Shown one piece after another: positions 46,231-59,700 of a stretch of DNA of 64,000 nucleotides; within the stretch, counting starts at the first letter, position 1, and every line of letters begins with the position of its first letter. The stretch spans positions 1,860,001 through 1,924,000 of the forward strand of contig SRSI01000028.1 of assembly GCA_005656395.1 (NCBI GenBank), given 5' to 3'. The stretch comes from Strongyloides papillosus (taxonomy: Eukaryota > Nematoda > Chromadorea > Rhabditida > Strongyloididae). Position numbers and translations under genes: made by a program. The notes beneath the pieces were generated by a model. It worked only from the letters and a program-made list of their open reading frames with translations, ran no database searches and was not told the DNA's origin.

Positions 46231-47730
46231 AATTGCGCTCTGTTGATCAAGCGGATGATTTGGGATGTGTTTAAATGAAGAGATGTTTTGAAAGTAAGTT
46301 ATGCACCGTCAAGCAAAGCCTATGTATTGCGACTGTGTTTGACAATTTATCTTCTCTTCAAAAAGGCTGTATATAATAGATAACGACACAAATAGAATCC
46401 CAATAAAGGATTGTCTCACTATTGGTTGATAACAAAATTCAAAGTTAAGTGTTAATAACCTTTAGTTACGCCTCTCCTATATTTAACATTATTTTATTTA
46501 TAAAAATTTTTATTCCTTCCTCATCATCTCCACCCACTTTCTTTTTTTTTAATACCAAAATTCCTTTGAAATATAATTTTCAATGTAGAACAAAGTTTTG
46601 ATGGTACCATATTTACAAGTACCAAAGTCTCATTATCACTAACAAATTGAAATGAAAGGCCATTGAATAGATAATTATTATTATGGCATCCTTTCAGTAT
46701 GTTACTCAGAATGTGAATCCTAAATAATGACAGTTTTACATAAATATGTTTAGTAATTTATCATATCTCTTGTCATACTATCATACACGATCATAATATA
46801 ATCTATATCCACATTATGAAATGATAATATATATTTGTATATAATATGCACAACTTCTCTTTTACCTTATACAGCCTTGTTTTTTAGGGCCAAGTGAGGT
46901 CATGTTTTGAAATAAAAATTTTATTATATAAATATCTATGCCTATATGGAAAGTGTAGATTTATGAAAGAAAAAAGATAACTTTCACGAGTAATAAAATT
47001 TGAATGAGCCTATCACAAAATTTTTATATTATTTTACTCATACTTGTTAATATTGATACCCAAAATTGTAAAAATAATAATTATGATCAGGTATATAATA
47101 AGAGTTAAAACGATTAGGATATGAGTTACATCAATGCAAATCCAAAATTAAAATGAAGGTCATCCTTTAAAAAGTCACATACTTAAGTTATCATAATATA
47201 TATATCATTGAAAGTATTTATATATAAAAATATGATTTTAATATTTTTATGTGTTATATTAATATATATATTTATATCTTCCGCCTCCGGTACATTTATC
47301 CTTTACAAATAAAATGTGTAATAATATGTATTAAATTTAAACGAATTTCCTAAAGTTAATAACCTTAAAAGTTATGGGTATAAATTTTAATGTTAATTTA
47401 TTTACACTGTTTAATTTTAAACAAAATATATGTAACATTTGTCCCTCAATTATGAGTTTAAATAAATAAATTAATTTCAATACCTCAATATAACCGAGGT
47501 CATAATTACATCCGGAAATTAAAAACTTTCTCCAATATAATTAAAAAAATTTTCCTAAAAAAGTATAAAATAATTTTTTGGATGATTAATAATAAATCTT
47601 TTTATTCTTTATAAATGACTGCGCACAAATTGAATCGGATATAATGAAAATGTCTCTTTTTTTAAAAAAAAAAAATTTTAAAAGCGTATAAAAATATAAA
47701 AATTAATTAATGACTTTATATATATTTGAT
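46231..47730. other. Spacer upstream of the Pax gene
   Basis: Between the Pax start and the 3' end of the copine gene I see no coding sequence or RNA. It is likely to contain the Pax promoter. No TATA box or named site can be assigned. Confidence 0.5.
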
Positions 47731-50700
47731 TTATCCTCGACGACTGTGTTTCAATAGACCAAGTTCTTTAATTGATTTATATTGATCTGGTATTTCCATT
47801 AAAGCGTTCACAGCAAAAGATGCTTCAGCATTTGGTGCATTAAAAATAACCTTGAGAAGGTGGAAAAAAAAAGAATTATTAAATTACAAAAATAATTAAA
47901 CTTACTTTATGGAAATCAACGAAATGGAAATTATCAAAGATTCTTTTAGGTAAGGTTTCATCAAATCTAGACATCATTCCCCATGGTCCATCACCAACAC
48001 CAACCATAATTATAGATAATGGGTAATGAGAAGCAGCAGCAATAGCTTTTTGATTAATCTTTTCATTAGTTACTTGACCATCAGCAACAATAACTAAAAT
48101 GTGATATGAATGTTTTTCGCGACATATATCTATAGCTTTCTCAATTAATGGAACAAAATTTGTTGGTCCAGACATATTTACTTTTGGTGTAATATCGTTA
48201 TATGTTTTAAGGACTTCCTCAAAACCATTACAGCATGCATCCATATCATCTGGATCTGCTAAATTGAATATTGTTTGATCTGTACATTCTTCTGTACCAA
48301 AACCATATACGGGAATCTGTCCATCTGCATCAAATGATGACAATGTTTTACCTACGATTTCAATAACTTGTTGATAAGGATTTTGCTCCTTTGGCAAAAG
48401 ACTATGTAATGATCGACAATCAAATGTTTTTTCACCTTGATAATCATTAGATTTTGTATAATCTATACCAAAGATAAGATTTGAATATTCAAGACCAGCA
48501 TCCTTTATAGCATATACAATATCAGATAAAGTTTTAAAATGTGGAATGTTGGAGGGACTTCCAATATTAAGAGCTGCCAATAAACTATTTCTACGAAGGT
48601 GAGAACTAAAAAATATTATTATTAATTAATTAAATAAACAAAAGTAAACATACAATCTAGGTGCCTCATTTTTCTTCAGCTCAGAACGACGACTTCTCTC
48701 ACGTTCTTTCTTCATTGGTTTTTTAATTATACTTGGTACATTCATTGATTCAACACTCATTGAAGCATCAAAGAATAATGTTTTCTCTTGAACGTCCTCA
48801 GCAAAACTAACTCTCTTCTCAGAAGTTGTCAATTGTAAATCTTTGTTACTTTCTTCTCTTTCAATTAATATACTCTTAATATTTTCACTGGTAGCATACT
48901 CTGTAAATTGTGATTGATCAGTTTCTTGTGTAAGAGTTGTCCATAGGACAGGGGTACTTTCTCTAATCACATTAAATTGGCACACTCCTTCAACATGCAC
49001 TAAGTTATCACAACTTATACTTTCTATATATCTCTCCTCCATGTTAGTTGTGCATTCTTGGGAAGCATGTGTTTGGTAAACAAGCGAATTTTCAGTTTGA
49101 GGTTCATGCATTGTATAGGTGTATTTCCCTTCATCAGGTTGATGTTTTAAATCAACACAAAGGTTAAAGGTATTCTCAGAGAATTGGCTAGTGCAATAGG
49201 TAAAATGACCACCGTTATCAATTTCTGGTATAACTATTTTTGCTAATTCAAGATTATCTATCGAGGAGGAACAGACTAATTTAGAATCTATAGTTATTAG
49301 TGATTCTATGGAGGAGAATGTGTTATAAGTAATTTCGTGGTTATTACTTATTTTTAAAACTAAACCTTTTGATGCCTCAATTTGTTCTGGACTATGTAAA
49401 GTAATATTAACTTCATTTGCTTTAATATCCATTGAAGAATTGGTATGTAAAATTGTATCACCACCATATCTTGGTGTATCACGTATACACTCAATTTCAT
49501 ATTCTTTTTCTTTGTTCGATGATAAATTAAAGTTAACTGTAATGATATGTTCACCACTCTCTGATGTATGGAATTGTTTTGGTTCCATTTCATTGTGTGT
49601 TCTTAAAATGATACTACTCTCATCATCTTTCAATTTATTATTTTTAATTGATATATCGAGAATAATTTCATTACTCTCAGATTTGTTGGATGATAGAAGA
49701 ATCTTTTCTGTTTCTCTTGGAATCGATAAAACAATATTTGTTTCCTCCTTCAAGATATTGTTACTTCTAAGATCACATGTCAAATTGTAAACATTATCTA
49801 CAGTACATGATGTATTAAATGTATGGCAACCGCCATGTACTGCTTCAGTGAGAGTAATAGATGATAAATTATATGATTGTTCTTTAAATAATGTTATATT
49901 ATTACATTCTGATATTTCTTTACTCTCATTCAAGGTTAATGTCTGTGGAGGACCATCTCTTGGTGAGGCTTTTTTGTATGATGCTAATAGGAATGGTGGT
50001 GGATTTTGTAAATTTGTAGATATTGTGGCAGTCTCTGAACCAGCCTTACTAGTAGATAAGAATCCAGGTTCAATAGTATTAGATGTTATTAATGTAATAA
50101 ATATATCACCAACATTTGGTTTTATATTTACAATATCTTGACCAAGAGTAATGTATTCTTCAGAGGATGCCTTACTTGATAAGGTATAACTTCCACCAGC
50201 TAATGGTATAGGAACTGTAATTGAATAATCTTGTGATTCAAGAGCTTTAGTAAATATAAAGTTAGTAGAATCTGTTGATGATTGTGATTCTTTATATGTA
50301 ACAATAACGCTTTCCCCATCATTAAAAGTGGCATGCACAATTTGAGTCTCTAATTTATTAGGTTTACCATTGATAAACTGTAAATCTTTCAATATTTCAA
50401 TTATTTTTGATTCACCTAATGTGAAACATTCACAACTAATAGTATTTGGTGTAGTGAGAAGTATATCAGTGCAATAAAATAAGGGTACCTTTGAATGGAT
50501 GTCAGATGATACATTAACGCACTCTTCAGAAGAACCATACGTTGATAAAATAAACTCACCACCATGATATGCCTCTTTTAATGTTGTTTCAATACTCTTT
50601 TGTTCTTGGTTACGTTTAAATTGACTATAAATACATTCCTCAACTACCTCTGATTCAGAAATATTAAATTGTTCCTTATTAATATTCTTATCTTTCATAA

Positions 50701-53700
50701 CAATCTTAATATTTTCAAACATCTCATTTCGTGATAAATTATATACAACATTATTTTCCTCCATCAAACTTTCACTAATCTTCATTGATAATGGCTCAAT
50801 AACATTTGGGACTCTTAATGTGTAATTTGCAAATAAGTCAACATCATTATTTGATGAGAAATGAATATCTTTATGATTATCCTCCATACTGAATGCTTTA
50901 CATGATAATGAAAATGGAGTTGATTGACGATTTGTTTTGATGTTTATTGATGAATCATTGACATCATTTTCCTTGAAATAATCGAAATGATATGTTTGAG
51001 CTTCTTCTTTACATTCAGTAATATGAAATTGGGATGGCTCAATATCTCTAGAAATGATTCTACATTCTTTAACATTTTCACTATCTTCATCTTTTTTATA
51101 GTATTCATTAGAGATAACATTTTCTTCCTGTGATTCTTGTGTTTTATGTGAAATATTATCATCTCTTGGTATTTTAATTGTTACCCTATTTTTACCAATA
51201 TTATCAACGGGATATGATAAACTAATTGTCTTTTCAACTTTGTTATCCTCAGAAGCGATAATATCATAGATAATATTTTGAGTATTTTTACTGGTAATCA
51301 CTAATTCTGAAATTTCATTATCTTCATATTTATTGAAGAAATAATTATGGATAATATTTTCATCAATACTCTCCATTAAATTTAAGTTTCCAGAGGCGGT
51401 TAAAATTTCTATTGATTTAAACGATGTGCACTCATTTGGAGGTGGAAGGTAAAAATTATTGGTGACAGTGGAAATACTATTGGTGGCAGATGATGTATTA
51501 AAGGTAATGGGTGAATGTTTATTTGGTATAATTGTTGAAAATCTGGATGATTCACAAACATTAATAGGGCGTGAAAAGGTAAATGATAAAATTTTAACAA
51601 TTTCTTCTGCTGAATCACATTGTAAACGATAACCTGTTATTTTGTTAGTTTCATTGAAAACATAGTATATTATTTCTTTTTCTCCAATGATATCAAATTG
51701 TTGATAAGTTGTTTGTGTCTCTTCATGACTTTCTTTTAATGAGAATGTAGTAGAATGTCCACGATTAATATCTGTTATTTGTATTTTTGTTACAATATTA
51801 TCTTCCTCTCTTAAGAATCCTTCCCCAACAGTTGTTGATTCAAAAGAGGATGGACGTGATTTTAGTGTTACTGGTTGGGTATCATTAAATGTAATAAATG
51901 TTCTGTTACATCCTTCAAATACAATAGGATGTTGTAACTCTCTAATGAAACTTAAACTAACTTCTGAAGCAAAATCATATATTGCATCAATTCTGCCTCC
52001 ATATGAAGGAATGTAATTTGTAATATCACTCTTCAATGACTCTTCATTACGAGTGTATGAGTAATTTGCATAATGATCTTCTGTATGAGATTCTTTAAAT
52101 GTAAATGATATTGATGGAAGATCATTTGAGGTTTTTTCTATTGTTGTTGTTCTGTATTCCTCAGGTGGTTTCATAAAGTTATCATATACGATTGTTGAGA
52201 AATCTTTAGATGATTTTGAGGTAAATTGTATACTTTCCTCATAGCTGACAATCATTTTTTTGTTTGTTTTTTCATTAGAATCATTTCTATAGAAGTTATA
52301 TGTTGTCATCTTATATTCTTCAGAAGATGACTTAGTGTGTAATTGGTAGGTTCCAGCAAAGTTGTAATGCTTTAGTGTTATCAATGTATCATTCTTATGT
52401 GGAGGAATAACAAAATCAAAACCAACATGAATTACATTAACTTGTGATTCAATTAACTTCATTGATAATGGTGCTATTTCATTTCCTACTACTCTTATTA
52501 TATTACTTTTTTCGTTGGGTGGTGGAATTACCCAATTTTCATCAACGTTTCTTACAGATTCTTTACATGCTAATGTATTCAAGGTTAAAGGCTCATGATC
52601 TCTACTAATAATATTAGTTATCTTCCCTGATAATATATCAATTCTTTTGGCACATAATGTTGCAGTAAATTGAGAATATACCTCATCACTTTCCTCACAA
52701 TCATAAATAATCCTACCAAAGAAGTTAGGTTCATAAACAGTTAGGTAAACTCTTTCAACTTCTAAATCCCTATTACATAAATCAACCTTCATCTTAATAT
52801 TCTCAATTTCACATGCTTCAAATGTTACTTTTATATCATGACCACGATTAGAAGTAATCATTTCAATGTTACCAAAACCATATTCAGATTTTCTGGCAAA
52901 TTCATTAAAGATAGTAACTCTATCTGTAACAACTTCATTAGCTTCAACCAGAAAAGTAGTAGATGTTGATGTAATTAATGGTATTTCAACTTCTTGTGCC
53001 CTTCCCTCACTGGCACTATCCATGCAGTAGAGGCTCATTAGGACATTGATTTTAGATAATTGACTTTCAACAAGACTCATGCTTAGATATTCGTCATTAG
53101 AAGATATGTACAAATAATCTATATAATTATTAGGTGGTGTTCTGGTCAAACTTTTACATTCTGTAATAGTTTGTGATGCATATGTATCTGATAAGGCAAT
53201 AGAATTAGGTATATAAATGATTTTATAAGCACTTTCCATGCTATCTTTTTTAAACCATTCATTATCTATGGATATTGAAGATTCAGAGGATGATAATGTT
53301 GATAAACATTTAACCATATGTAAATTATCATCTAATGATTTTATGGCATATAAATCACGATCAACAATAAAGTATTGTGTTATACATAAAACATCTTCGT
53401 CATTAACTTCTTTCATTGATGTTTTAACCATATTATCATTAGATGCTTTAATATTAATGTAGTTACCCATCTCCGAAACACTACCACACTTTTCTATATC
53501 AAAATTACTTTCCATAATTTCATAATTTGTCTCGTTAACTTTAAATTTAACCTCATCTTTTTCTTTGTCTTTTATTATTTTATCAATTGTATCAGTAGAA
53601 GAGGTTTTGGTAGTAAATTGTACATTACACGTCTCTTCAATATCATTAATCTTGAAGTTATTTTGTGTTTTCTCAAATGATGCCAAAACATTAAATGAAT

Positions 53701-56700
53701 GTTCCGCTTCATTAATAACTTTTACAGATGATATTTGTTTTAAATCAAGAATTGTATTAATAATATCTAGTTTTGGTTCAATTGATTCTCTAACAGTAAC
53801 AACAACCTTATCATCCAAAACGTTAACATCATTTTTATTGATAAATTCTACAGTATCAAATATTGTCTCTTGTTTCTTATTAATTATAACATCGTCAACA
53901 TTATATGTAGACAAATTTGTCGATATTGTAAATGGAATACCGTATTTTGTTGTAATTTCATTAATTATTTCCTTTTTCTTAATATCATTTTCAGTGGTTG
54001 TTGCTGTTTCTTTACTACTTTCAAATGTCTTTTTAATCGTTACTGGTTTATCAATTGTAATATCAGTTTTAAGATTATTATCAATAATTTTTTGTTCTTT
54101 TATATAAGTATAATCTTTAATAAGAACATCCCTTTTACTTCCTTTGGGAAGAACAAAAACATTTGGTGGTACAAATGATATTCCAGTGGATATTGTTGAA
54201 AGATTATCATAATCACTCTTAATTTTTTCACAAAGTGAATAATTGGTAACATAATTTTGATATGGTATATTAATAAATGTTGTCTCAAGTCTATTAACAC
54301 GTTTAGGAATAATTATACTCATAAATGCTTTGTTACTTGAATCACATGATGAAGCCTTTTCGAGAGACTGTTTAAAAGTGGCAGAAATATTGATTGTATG
54401 TTCTGATTCATCTATTTGTTTAACGGTTGATAATTGTTTCATACCAACTTTGGCTTCAACAAGATTAAAAACTTCTTCAATGTGTTGTTTTTGCAAAGCA
54501 ACATTATATGTTAAGTTATATTGTATGATATCTTTTATTCTTATAGCATCGCTTTCATTTTCATTAGCTTTCTCAAGATTTTGCGCAATAGTGGATTGCT
54601 CCATTTCAGAGTAAACAGTTGGGGCAATGTCAATAACGCATTTGAAACTATCTTTGGCATCATTTTTAATCCAACTTTGGACAATGTTAGTATTTTCTTC
54701 TTTTGGTGCTTCAGTTGATAAAACTTTGAAGACATTTAAAGGATAACTTATCGTTGTCGTAGCATTACTATTATTATCGTAAGTTGTGTAGTCAGATATG
54801 TAGATACACTCTTCAATTGACTCTTCATGAAGATCTTTATGTATCTCCTCAACTTTACTACATTTAACAATTTTTTCATCATCAAATTTATTATCAATAA
54901 CTTTCATTAGTTCAATAAGACTTTCGGTGGTTTCTTTTCGTACTGGTTTCGCTTTTAATTCACCATATTCATTATATCCATCATCGTATCTAGATTCAAT
55001 TTCAAAAACTTGAGCAGGAAGTGTAAAACGAACACAACTTCTTGTTGCAACATTAGACACAGCCGATGCCGTAAAAAGTTGTTTAGAATCGAAAGACACT
55101 GAAATAGAATGCTCAATATTATGTTCCTTCGACGGTGATGGTACTTTTGACAAATCAACATAAGCATTCAAATATTCTTGAGTCGCCTTTTTAATGTAGT
55201 CAGAAGATATATTAAGTGCAGCGGTTGCATCAACAATTTCTGTTATCTTAATAATTTCACTAGATACTCCATTTTCTTTGTGGATGTTAGAAAATAGTGA
55301 TGATGCAGACATTTCACAAGATTCTTTCATTTTTATACTTATCATGCAATCATACACCTCTTCCTCGTCCTTTTTGCTTAGATCTTTATCAATAATCATA
55401 TCTTCAGATGAGGAACTTGATACTTTAATAATATCATAGATATTATTTGGTTTCTTAATTATGGTAAGTGTTGAATTTTCATTATCAATAGTTGATATAT
55501 TTGTTATGTAAAATATATCTTCATTCAAAACTTCCTGAATGTTTTCAACTAAGTTTTCAATGTTAAATGATGGTATAGTTATTTTATCACTGTCAACCTC
55601 ATCATTTCCATGTGAAAAATCAATAACTCTATACCAATTTTCATCATATGATTCTTTAAGTTTATGCGAATCTTTGATCGTAAATGGAGTTTCAATTGTC
55701 TTACTAACATCTTCTGATTGTGTTTTAAGGGACAATTGGAAGTAATTATTATCATTAACTTCACTTACACCACGAGTAGACAATCTTTCATCGATAGTGA
55801 ATGATTGTGGAAGTGTTTTTTCACTCTCCTCCTTATCAACATCCAAATTAAAACATTTAAAATCAACATATGCGGTTATCAAACTTTCAGATGGCTTTTG
55901 AATTTCTTTGATTGTACCTTTTTCAATAATTGCTTCCTTACCTTTACACTTTTGAATACTCATAGCCGATTCATCATTTCTCTTTCCAACATTTCTTATT
56001 GATACATTAACATCCATTGACGACATTTCTACTAATTCTTCATTTCGTAAACTTATTACACTCCTTGATCGTTCATCTAACCCATCATTCACAATGTGCT
56101 TAGAAATATTAATGTTTTCCTCAATTACAGATTTAGCTCTAAGATTATGATAATCTGTTGGTTTTTGAGGTAAGTTAATATCAACACTCATGGAACGAGG
56201 AACTTTTTTATAATTTGTTATGAAAGTAACATCATTACATGATGATTCTTTAACAGTTCTCGATAATTCATCTTTATTTGAGGTAGCAAGACAGATATCG
56301 TTTTCATTTTTGCTATCAATTGTTCCAATAAGACTTACATCTTTATTGTATGATTCTTGGAAGGATTCTTTTCCACTAAAGACATCCTTTTCAGTTGTTT
56401 TTTCTCTTATAATAGCTTTAACACTCTCTATAGGTGACTGAGTTGACAAAGAAATTTCTTTACCATCCGTAACATAACTTGAAGATGAAGTTGAAACTTT
56501 GTAATTAACGTCAAGAGATTTTTTTAATTCTATTTCATTCATAGCACTTTCAATTTCATCTTTTATCAATTTCATATCAACAATAGCTTCGACATTCTCT
56601 TCCGACGGTTGAGGTGGCATTTTAACACTCTCTTCAACAACGGTTGTTGAGAAACCTTTTGTTGGTTGGATGGATGATGTGTAATTTTCATCAAGATTAT

Positions 56701-59700
56701 CATTAACTATTGACGTGATGGTATATGATGAGGTCAGTTTTGTTAACTCAACATTTGGAAGTTTAACAATTTCCTCAAACTTATCATGATCTTGCTCTCT
56801 TTCAACATTCTTAGACAAGTTAATATTTTCAGTGATCGCTTCATTAACTTTTAACAAAGATTGTGCAACCTTTGTATCAATAACATTGACAGTTGCCATC
56901 ATTTTACCATCAATTTTTCTATAATCAGTCATGAAAGTAACATCTTCACTGGAAAGCTCTTTAAACACTTCAAAGATTCTGTCATCATTTGCTGCTACCA
57001 ATGAAATTTTGTATAAGTCGTTTGCATCAATATTTCTTGATAAAGTAATATTTTCATTAACATAATTTTGCAAATATTCATTAACGATAAAACAACTATT
57101 TTCAGTTATTCTATCATTTATAGTTTTATTAATTTTACCAATCGATGGGAGGGACGATAATGCGATATTTTGTTGAGTGGCAACATCTTGGTAGCATGAA
57201 GTTGATAAGTTTTCTTTAATTTTAAGAGAACTGTCAATAATCTTCTCATTCTCCATCGCAAGATCATTATTTTTCAGTAATTTTACATCAACAGTACTTT
57301 CGAGATTTACCTCAGATGGTCGTGGTTCCAGCTTAACACGACCACCAATTGATGTTAATAAAGAACCTTTATCAGGCCTGACAATCAGCATAAATTCATC
57401 ATCAAACTTATCACTTGATATTAATGATTCGATATTATAAGATGACATATTAAATTTCTCAATATTTGGTAAGTTAACTGTTTCTTCTGATTGGATAGAG
57501 GATTCATGTCTCTCAACATCTTTTGAAATGCTAATACAACGTTCTGTCAAAGATTTAGTACTAAACAATTGATTGGTTATTCTTGAATCAAGCATAACAA
57601 CATTAGCATTCATTTTACCATCAATAGTCTTGTAATCTGTGATAATAATGACATTTTCACAGGAAGATTCTCTAACTTTTGTCATAAATTCTTCATCATT
57701 TGATTTTTGGAGACAAATGTGTTGTTCCTCAGTGATATGATTATTATCGATCAAATTGATATCACTACTAGTATTTTCATGTAAATATTCTTTTGATAAG
57801 AATTTATCATTTCCAATTACTTTATCATCAATAGTTATATCGTATTTTTGTTGAGATTCATCACGTTGAAGATTAATTATTTTATCTTCATTGACGGTTG
57901 AAGAACCTTGTAATGTTATATTACCTTTAATTAAATTAACTTCAACAACATTTTTTTCATCAACTTCATTAGTTAATGTGTCCTTTGATAGTAATTTCAA
58001 ATCAACAATACTATCAACAATTGTTTCAATAAACTGTTGAGACATTTTAATACTTTCATTTGCCGTTAATATATTTTTAAAATCTTTGTCATCTTGAATA
58101 CCAGAAATATCACTTTGTATTACTGATTCTTTGGAGATTACTGTTGTTTTATCAACTGATGACAAGTTAGTGGACTCAACATTAGGTAATTTAACACTTC
58201 TATCTGATTGAATGAGTGGTTCAGATCTTTCAACTACCTTAGAAATGCTAATACAACTTTCTATTGAAGGTTTTCCTTCAAATAATTGGTTAGATGTTGG
58301 TGAATCAACCATAACAATATTAGCAACCATTTGATTATTAATAGTCCTATAATCTGTGATAATGTTGACATTTTCACATACAGATGGAACAACGGTTCTT
58401 TTTATTTCTTCATCATTTGATTTTTGGAGAGAAATATGTTGTTCTTCAGTAATAAAATTTTTATCAACAAAGTTAATATCTTTACTGATATTTTCATTTA
58501 AATATTCTTTGGATAAAAATTTATCACTCTCAATTACTTTATCATCAACAGTTATATCGTATTTGTGGTGAGATTCATCACGTTGGAGATTAATCAATTT
58601 GTCTTCATTAATAGTTGAAGAACCTTGTAAAGTTAAATTATATTTTATCAAATTTCTTTCAACAACACTTCGTTCATTGACTTCATCAATTAATTCATCA
58701 CTTGGTAATAATTTCATATCAACAACACTAAAAACATTCGATTCAGTAAATTGTAGAGGCATTTTAATACTTTCATTTGCCGTTAATATGTTTTTAAAAT
58801 CTTTGTCATCTTGAATACCAGATATACCATCTTGTATTACTGATTCTTTGGAGATTACTGTTGTTTTATCAACTGATGATAAGTTACTGGATTCGATATT
58901 CGTAAGACTGATATTTTTCTTTGTATCGTCTTCCATCATTTTAAAAACAACATCCTTAGATATACTAACATTTTCTTCATTAACTTCAGATACCTTAATA
59001 ATATAATTTCCAACATTTCTATCAATTAAATTAACATTTGCAGCTAACTTATTATCTATTATCTTATAATCAGTTATCAAAACAACATCCTCCTTCATGG
59101 ATTCTTTTATTTTTGTTTTAAATCTTTCATCATTAGAAGACATAAGAGATATATTATACAAATCTTTTGTATCAACAACACCAATTATTGATATATTTTG
59201 ATTAACAAAGTTTTGTAAATACTCATTAACTATATATGTACATTCTTGGGATATTTTTTCATCAATAATACTATAAGCTTCTGACATCGGTGGTATTCTA
59301 GAGAATGAATGTTGTAATGATATAACAGGTTCACAAGAAGTTGTTACACTTTCTGTTAATGCACTTTGGTATCTTATTTTGCTAACATCTTCATCAATAT
59401 GTTTATATAAAATTTTCAGATCAACATAAGCATCAATATTTTTGTTTTGAATACTTTTTGTTGATTTTTCAGACACGAAATTCTCGTTATCAATTGTTTT
59501 TGAAGTGAAACCTTCTGTTATATTAATCTTTGAAAGTTCGCTTGTCTCATCTAGCGAAGACAATACTGCACATCCAACATTTCTTATGTCAACAGTTTTT
59601 GTTACCCTTTCTAACATCTCATCCTGTGAAATATCTTTTGAAATATTAATGATTTCCTCTTTAGCAGATTGTGTTCTCAAAAATTCATTGACAACTATTG

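Noticed and set aside
53565..54107. 180-codon plus-strand hydrophobic frame, and other frames opposite the giant exon
   Set aside because: All lie within the 15 kb minus-strand exon that has a continuous repeat structure; they have no independent support.
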